Source of the DNA: an uncultured bacterium
Lineage (GTDB): Bacteria; Bacillota; Clostridia; TANB77; CAG-508
Length of the DNA stretch: 8,272 bases
Direction: 5' to 3'
Assembly (NCBI GenBank): GCA_905214245.1
Contig: CAJMLO010000048.1
Coordinates: 1-8,272, forward strand
Shown: positions 4,378 through 8,272 of the stretch, one piece after another
Layout: every line of letters begins with the position of its first letter
Position numbering within the stretch: the stretch's first letter is position 1
Notes under the pieces: generated by a model
Told to the model about the DNA's origin: nothing
Database searches by the model: none
Seen by the model: only the letters and a program-made list of their open reading frames with translations
Translations under genes and position numbers: made by a program

Positions 4378-4599
4378 ATGAATAATAATGGAAATAATGC
4401 ATGCTCTATTGCAAGTTTAGTTTCCGGAATAGTATCAATATTTGTTTTACCTTTTATATTTGGAATTGCAAGTATAATACTTGGCATTATTGGAATTGCA
4501 AGACAAGAAGAGAAAAAGGCATATTCAATATTTGGAATTATAGTAGGTATTATAGGTGTTCTTTGGGCTTTTTATTCAACAGGAGCTCTACAAATATAA
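4378..4599 (+). CDS. DUF4190-like small membrane protein (73 aa)
   Basis: A two-helix inner membrane protein. After a short polar, Asn-rich N-terminus, residues about 9-41 form the first hydrophobic hairpin (ACSIASLVSGIVSIFVLPF, then a Gly/Ile-rich stretch), then RQEEKKA as a charged loop. A second Gly-rich helix follows (about 49-68, FGIIVGIIGVLW). The repeated A/S-SLV-GI and ILGIIGI pattern is that of DUF4190 domains, whose function is not established. The start has GGGGGTG 8 nt upstream. It is the first gene of an operon with the OB-fold protein 18 bp downstream, and the XRE repressor is divergent. A membrane partner of the second protein is plausible but only inferred. Confidence 0.8.
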   Translation: MNNNGNNACSIASLVSGIVSIFVLPFIFGIASIILGIIGIARQEEKKAYSIFGIIVGIIGVLWAFYSTGALQI

Positions 4600-4617
4600 T
4601 TTCATGGGAGGGAACTT

Positions 4618-5142
4618 ATGAAAAAGAACGAAAAGGGAATAACGTTATGGATGCTTTGCATTTTAATTGTAATACTAATTATTGCTTTATGCTGGCTATT
4701 TGGAAATAATAGCAAAAACAATAGTACAACAGAAAATAATAGTAGTAGTAAATTTACAACATTCAAAGAATCTAAATCAACATATACTGCAAAATGCTCA
4801 AAAATAGATTATAAGTCTTTGGCAAGAAATCCTAATATGTATAAGGGAAAAGATTATACATTTACTGGAGAGGTTATACAAGTTATGGAAGATAAAAATA
4901 ATTTACTACTTAGAGTAAATGTAACTGCAAAAAGATATGAATATTTAAATGAAACATATTATGAAGATACCATACTTGTAAAATATAAATACTCAAGCAG
5001 TTCTGAAAGTAGGATTCTAGAAGATGATATTATTACTCTATATGGTAAGTCAATGGGAACATATACATATGAATCTGTACTTGGAAGCCCAATTACAGTA
5101 CCATATATAGATGCAATGTATATTGATATTAAATCTAAATAA
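4618..5142 (+). CDS. Membrane-anchored OB-fold protein, TcdC C-terminal-like
   Basis: One transmembrane helix (about residues 8-28) after a short KKNEKG start, then a low-complexity Asn/Ser/Thr linker (30-57) and a single globular domain (about 60-172). The domain carries YKSLARNPNMYKG, then FTGEVIQVMED, then RILEDDIITLYGKSMGTYTYES and a final PYIDA. These match in order the OB-fold at the C-terminus of C. difficile TcdC (LARTPDDYKG, GKVIQV, RVLEDD.IT.YG). It lacks TcdC's long charged middle region, and there are no toxin genes nearby, so a role in toxin control should not be assumed. OB-folds bind nucleic acid, sugars or peptides. Here the domain probably lies outside the membrane. The RBS GGGAGGG is good. 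The N-terminal KGITLWML recalls prepilin leaders but lacks Glu5. Confidence 0.82.
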   Translation: MKKNEKGITLWMLCILIVILIIALCWLFGNNSKNNSTTENNSSSKFTTFKESKSTYTAKCSKIDYKSLARNPNMYKGKDYTFTGEVIQVMEDKNNLLLRVNVTAKRYEYLNETYYEDTILVKYKYSSSSESRILEDDIITLYGKSMGTYTYESVLGSPITVPYIDAMYIDIKSK

Positions 5143-5144
5143 AG

Positions 5145-5181
5145 AAAAAGTGATGGTTAAAAAATAAATCATCACTTTTTT
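5145..5181 (+). terminator. Terminator of the DUF4190 / OB-fold operon
   Basis: AAAAAGTGATG pairs perfectly with CATCACTTTTT (11 bp, 14-nt loop), ending in six T, two bases after the stop codon of the OB-fold gene. Confidence 0.88.
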
Positions 5182-5225
5182 GTTGCAAAATTGTTACAAA
5201 AATATTACAAAAATGTTACAAAAAT
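5182..5225 (+). repeat. 11-bp tandem repeats upstream of the FAD gene promoter
   Basis: Three head-to-tail copies of (G/A)TTACAAAAAT start at 5193, 5204 and 5215, preceded by a diverged fourth copy (GTTGCAAAATT at 5182). The 11-bp period puts the copies on nearly the same face of the helix. They lie about 55 to 98 bp upstream of the predicted transcription start, a normal place for an activator array or an intrinsically bent upstream element. Confidence 0.7.
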
Positions 5226-5250
5226 ATATCATTTTAAATTTTAGGATTAA

Positions 5251-5294
5251 AAAATAAATTTATATGGTATAATTTGGATATATAAATTTATTTT
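5251..5294. promoter_or_regulatory. Perfect 15-bp inverted repeat around the -10 box
   Basis: AAAATAAATTTATAT (5251-5265) and ATATAAATTTATTTT (5280-5294) are exact reverse complements around a 14-bp centre that contains the -10 box. The right arm overlaps the transcript start, so the full dyad exists only in DNA. This fits an operator for a dimeric repressor. AT-richness raises the chance of such repeats, but 15 of 15 with central placement is notable. Confidence 0.65.
5265..5273 (+). promoter_or_regulatory. Extended -10 promoter of the FAD/transporter operon
   Basis: TGG followed by consensus TATAAT makes an extended -10; the -35 at the matching distance (GATTAA) is poor. A weak -35 with upstream repeats suggests a promoter that needs activation. 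The start would be near 5280, just ahead of the AAGGAGG site at 5295-5301. Confidence 0.68.
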
Positions 5295-5308
5295 AAGGAG
5301 GGAATCTT

Positions 5309-6562
5309 ATGCAAAGACATATTGAATGTGATGTAGCTGTGCTAGGCGGTGGAGCAGCAGGAGTTGCAGCAGCAATTGGTGCATCTAGAGCTGGTGCTAA
5401 AACTGTTTTGATAGAGAGAAATCCATATTTTGGTGGACAAGCTACAAATTCACAAGTTACAGCTTATTGTGGATTTTTTACAAGAGGAGAAAATTATGAC
5501 CAAGTAGTAGAAGGAATTGGTGGAGAAGTTCTAAAAAGACTAGAAGCTTATGGAACCAATATACATCCAAGACCATCTAAATCTACTGGAAATGTTTCAG
5601 TTTCTTTTAATCCAGAATATGTAAAACTTGTTATGGATGAAATGCTTAAAGAAAGTTCTGTAGAATATTTTTTACATGCTCAAATGTATGAGGTTGTAAA
5701 TAATAATGGATTGATTGAAGAAATCAAGTGTACAGATGATGAGGGAACATTTACAGTTAAAGCAAAATCTTTTGTTGATGCTTCTGGAAATGCAAACTTA
5801 GTTCATTTTGCGGGAATTAAAACTAATTGGGGAGATAATGAAGGCAAAGTTCAACAATCTTCATTACCTTTTAGAATTGATAACATACCTGCAAAAGAGG
5901 TGTTAAAATCAGATATTGAAGAAGCTTTGAAAAAAGCTAAAGAAAATGGAATTGAAATAAAAAAGGAGACAGGATTAATTATTAAAATTCCTGATAAGAC
6001 TTATGGATATTGTACTATTCCAAGTACAATAGTACCTGCACTTGATGCTGAAACATTAACTAAAACAGAGATGGAACTTCGCTCTCAAGTTCACAGTTAT
6101 GCGATGGCATTTAAAAATTATTTAGATGGATTTGGAGATATGATTATTTCTTCATCAGGTCCTGCAGTTGGTATTCGTGAGGCTAGAAGAATAATTGGAG
6201 ATAAAATGCTTAAAGGAGAAGAAATTATTATGGCTCCTAAGAGCGATGATAGTGTTGCAAGAGGTGCATGGAGTCCAGAGATGCATAAGAGCAATACATC
6301 AATTAAATATACTCATATTCCAGATAATGAATATTTCTCAATTCCTTTGGGATGTTTAAAAGTAAAAGATGCTAGAAATTTATGGGCAGCAGGAAGAACA
6401 ATTTCTACTGATTCACTTGCTCTTGGATCTGTTCGTGTAATGGGAACAGGATTTGCAACAGGCCACGCAGCTGGAGTTGCAGCAGCTTTAACTTTAGATA
6501 ATTCATCTTATGATGTAAAAGCAGTTCAAGATGAACTTGTTAAACAAGGGGCATTAATATAA
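5309..6562 (+). CDS. FAD-dependent oxidoreductase, FAD_oxidored family (417 aa)
   Basis: A soluble flavoprotein of the FAD_oxidored (PF12831) type, members of which oxidise or reduce small organic substrates with bound FAD. The N-terminal Rossmann motif is clear: G13-x-G15-x-x-G18 in DVAVLGGGAAG, with Glu36 at the end of the second strand (VLIER) for the ribose. It is followed by PYFGGQATNS, the conserved FGG-T/N turn of this family. Near the C-terminus WAAGRTIS (359-366) and GSVRVMGTGFATGHAAGVAAA (373-393) form the second FAD-contacting part. The middle, about 150-330, would be the substrate-binding cap. No signal peptide, Fe-S cysteine cluster or haem motif is seen. The start is ATG with AAGGAGG. 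The DASS-like transporter follows 80 bp downstream, suggesting the oxidoreductase acts on the imported anion. The substrate is unknown. Confidence 0.9.
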   Translation: MQRHIECDVAVLGGGAAGVAAAIGASRAGAKTVLIERNPYFGGQATNSQVTAYCGFFTRGENYDQVVEGIGGEVLKRLEAYGTNIHPRPSKSTGNVSVSFNPEYVKLVMDEMLKESSVEYFLHAQMYEVVNNNGLIEEIKCTDDEGTFTVKAKSFVDASGNANLVHFAGIKTNWGDNEGKVQQSSLPFRIDNIPAKEVLKSDIEEALKKAKENGIEIKKETGLIIKIPDKTYGYCTIPSTIVPALDAETLTKTEMELRSQVHSYAMAFKNYLDGFGDMIISSSGPAVGIREARRIIGDKMLKGEEIIMAPKSDDSVARGAWSPEMHKSNTSIKYTHIPDNEYFSIPLGCLKVKDARNLWAAGRTISTDSLALGSVRVMGTGFATGHAAGVAAALTLDNSSYDVKAVQDELVKQGALI

Positions 6563-6566
6563 GACG

Positions 6567-6618
6567 TATAAAAACTATTTTTCTAAATTAGTTTTATAGA
6601 TTTTTCATTAAAAATCTA
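6567..6618 (+). promoter_or_regulatory. Two tandem hairpins between the FAD and transporter genes
   Basis: First, TATAAAAACTA (6567-6577) with TAGTTTTATA (6589-6598), one bulged A. Second, TAGATTTTT (6597-6605) with AAAAATCTA (6610-6618), a perfect 9-bp stem with a 4-nt loop. They share TA. The first has only a five-T tail, so at best it is a weak attenuator. The pair could protect or process the mRNA and set the ratio of the two products. I see no promoter here for the transporter alone. Confidence 0.5.
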
Positions 6619-6642
6619 AATTTGATACAAAGGATGTTTGAT

Positions 6643-8145
6643 ATGGAAGAAACAAAAAAGAAAAAATCAACATTTATGACAAAAAGAGAAAAAGAAGTTG
6701 TTTGTACTCTTATTGCTCTTTTAGTTATTGCCATATTCTTTATGGCTACACCTCCATCAGGGCTAAGTGCTGATGGAATGAAGGTTCTTGGTATCTTTAT
6801 ATCTGTACTATTTTTATGGATTATGGTAGGTATAGGATGGCCAAGTTTACTATGCTTAGCAACACTTGCTTTTGTTCCATCACTTGGGATAAAAACAACA
6901 CTTCAAAATTCATTTGGAAATGAAACATTTGCATTTTTACTATTTACATTTATGTTCACATATGCATTTTCTCAAACAGGATATGTTAAGAAAATTGCAC
7001 TTGGATTTGTAACAAGTAAATTTGCTAGAAAATCTCCTTGGAGATTTGCAACTTGCTTCTTTTTAGCAGTAATTGTAATTGGATGTTTCATGTCACCAAC
7101 TGTTTTATATTTTGTAATTTTACCAATACTTGAAGAAATATATAATGTATTAGGTCTAAAAAAAGGAAATAAATATGCAAATATGCTTATGATGGGATTA
7201 GTATTTTGCACAAGTTTATCATCAGGTATGACACCAATTGCACATGTATTTCCAGTACTTTCAATGGGTGTGTTTAAATCACTTGCAGGAAGTTCTATAA
7301 GCTACGGCCAATACATGATTTATGCAATTCCAACAGGAATTATTATATTTGCAATTATGATGTTGGTATTTAGATTTATTATGAGACCAAGTACAAAAGA
7401 ATTAAATTTGAATTCTCCAAGCTTTGATGAAATGAAAAAAGAAATTCCAAAAGCAAATAAGGGAGAAAAGAAAGTACTTGCAATGTTTATTATTGTTATT
7501 GCACTTTGGGTATTACCAAGCCTATTAAAAACAAGTTCAATTAAAGTTATTGCAGATGTATTTACATGGATTAGTAGTTTAGGAACAGCAATGCCACCTC
7601 TATTTGGAATTATTGTTTTATCAATTTTAAATTATGATGGTAAACCATTAATTAATATTAATGAGGCAATGGTAAAAGGTGTTTCATGGCCAAGTATTAT
7701 AATGGCTTCTGCTACACTTGCACTTGGTGCTGCAATGACAAATAAAGCAATAGGACTTACAACATTTTTATCAGATTCTATTGCACCTATGACAGCAGGA
7801 CTTTCTACTGTGTCATTAATATTATTGTTCTCATTCTGGGCAGGACTACAATCAAATCTTTCATCACACATGGTTACAGCTCAATTAGTACCTACACTTG
7901 CAGTTCCTGTTGCACTTGCATCTAACGGAGCACTAAATGCAGCAGCAATTACTGCAGTAATTGGACTTATTGCTTCAACTGGATCAGCTGCTCCTCCTGC
8001 AATGCCATATGTTGCAGTAGCAGGTTCATCTGGATGGTCTGATTCTACAAGCTTGCTTAAATATGGATTTTTGATGATGTTTGTTATAATTCTTGTGGCA
8101 ACATTTATTGGATATCCAATTGCAAGTGCAATTATGCCAATGTAA
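6643..8145 (+). CDS. DASS/SLC13-like anion permease (500 aa)
   Basis: An integral membrane transporter, probably a sodium-coupled importer of dicarboxylates or a similar anion. It has about 11-13 hydrophobic segments in two halves, split by a charged loop near residues 255-280 (STKELNLNSPSFDEMKKEIP). The second-half signature S404-N405-L-S-S, followed by VPTLAVPVA, matches the SNT substrate/sodium motif of the DASS family. The equivalent first-half site is S151-P152-T153, where Pro replaces the usual Asn. GSAAPPAMPYVAVAG near the end matches the family's Pro-rich reentrant end. I chose ATG 6643, 8 nt after AAAGGA, over in-frame TTG 6622 and ATG 6634, because it has the only properly spaced ribosome binding site. 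It lies downstream of the FAD oxidoreductase in one likely operon. Substrate identity is not readable from the sequence. Confidence 0.88.
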   Translation: MEETKKKKSTFMTKREKEVVCTLIALLVIAIFFMATPPSGLSADGMKVLGIFISVLFLWIMVGIGWPSLLCLATLAFVPSLGIKTTLQNSFGNETFAFLLFTFMFTYAFSQTGYVKKIALGFVTSKFARKSPWRFATCFFLAVIVIGCFMSPTVLYFVILPILEEIYNVLGLKKGNKYANMLMMGLVFCTSLSSGMTPIAHVFPVLSMGVFKSLAGSSISYGQYMIYAIPTGIIIFAIMMLVFRFIMRPSTKELNLNSPSFDEMKKEIPKANKGEKKVLAMFIIVIALWVLPSLLKTSSIKVIADVFTWISSLGTAMPPLFGIIVLSILNYDGKPLININEAMVKGVSWPSIIMASATLALGAAMTNKAIGLTTFLSDSIAPMTAGLSTVSLILLFSFWAGLQSNLSSHMVTAQLVPTLAVPVALASNGALNAAAITAVIGLIASTGSAAPPAMPYVAVAGSSGWSDSTSLLKYGFLMMFVIILVATFIGYPIASAIMPM

Positions 8146-8200
8146 TTTAAATAATAAGGAAAATAGTTTTTAATATAATTAATATAAGATTATTAAAAAA

Positions 8201-8239
8201 AAAATGAGGGAATTCTTAATCAAAGAAGTCTTTCATTTT
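8201..8239 (-). terminator. Hairpin terminator facing leftward, possibly bidirectional
   Basis: A 17-position stem with one mismatch and a 5-nt loop. On the minus strand it is followed by a run of ten T (plus 8195-8204 is all A), an excellent terminator for a gene entering from the right. On the plus strand the tail is poor (CTTGTGTT), so it may stop the transporter transcript less efficiently. Confidence 0.7.
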
Positions 8240-8272
8240 CTTGTGTTAGATGTTAATTTGTTCTTGTTTAAT

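Noticed and set aside
4401..4709. 102-aa frame overlapping the two small membrane protein genes
   Set aside because: It lies out of frame with two genes that have good starts and recognisable membrane domains. The composition (many W, N, C, Y) is typical of a shifted frame.
5182..5225. CRISPR-like repeats
   Set aside because: The units are 11 bp and directly adjacent with no spacers. They are short tandem repeats in a promoter region.
6972..7871. Minus-strand frames opposite the permease
   Set aside because: Shadows of a long, well-supported membrane protein gene.

Overview
The window reads as a low-GC Bacillota chromosome, most likely a clostridium. The evidence is strong AT bias, AGA as the usual arginine codon, purine-rich GGAGG ribosome binding sites, tRNA genes with encoded CCA ends, a stand-alone RelQ-type alarmone synthetase, and an OB-fold protein related to the C-terminal domain of Clostridioides difficile TcdC. 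Stop codons in the intact genes are TAA or TAG and tryptophan is TGG, so the standard code applies. I cannot name a species.

Left part (1 to about 2370): the right end of an integrated element. It holds the tail of an unidentified open frame, a 72-aa unknown protein, an excisionase-like HTH protein and a tyrosine integrase broken by a one-base frameshift. The integrase points into the 3' end of a minus-strand tRNA-Arg(ACG), its probable attachment site. Just beyond lie a strong imperfect hairpin, a likely relic of another integrase tail, and a 39-nt 5' half of a different tRNA-Arg gene. Together these suggest repeated integration at this locus.

Middle (2370 to 5180): host-type genes in short units. 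A RelQ-like (p)ppGpp synthetase has its own promoter, a dyad in its leader, an odd start region and a long-stem terminator that overlaps the tRNA-Pro(TGG) promoter. After the tRNA-Pro terminator come a possible short minus-strand transcript with a tiny interrupted ORF, and a divergent 63-aa unknown protein with unusual base composition. Next is an XRE-type repressor divergent from a two-gene operon of small membrane proteins (DUF4190-like, then a membrane-anchored TcdC-like OB-fold protein). A near-perfect 16-bp palindrome overlaps the -35 box of that operon and is the obvious operator candidate.

Right part (5180 to 8272): an FAD-dependent oxidoreductase of the FAD_oxidored (PF12831) type, followed by a DASS/SLC13-like anion transporter. 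They probably form one uptake-and-redox operon. The control region is the most structured in the window: three to four 11-bp tandem repeats upstream, then a perfect 15-bp inverted repeat flanking the extended -10 box. Two small hairpins separate the two genes. A hairpin near the right edge has its T-run on the minus strand and predicts a convergent gene just outside the window.

No complete known defence system, CRISPR array, insertion sequence or rRNA gene was seen. The most promising leads are the palindrome-controlled TcdC-like operon, the doubly repeated control region of the FAD/transporter pair, and the layered tRNA-Arg integration site.
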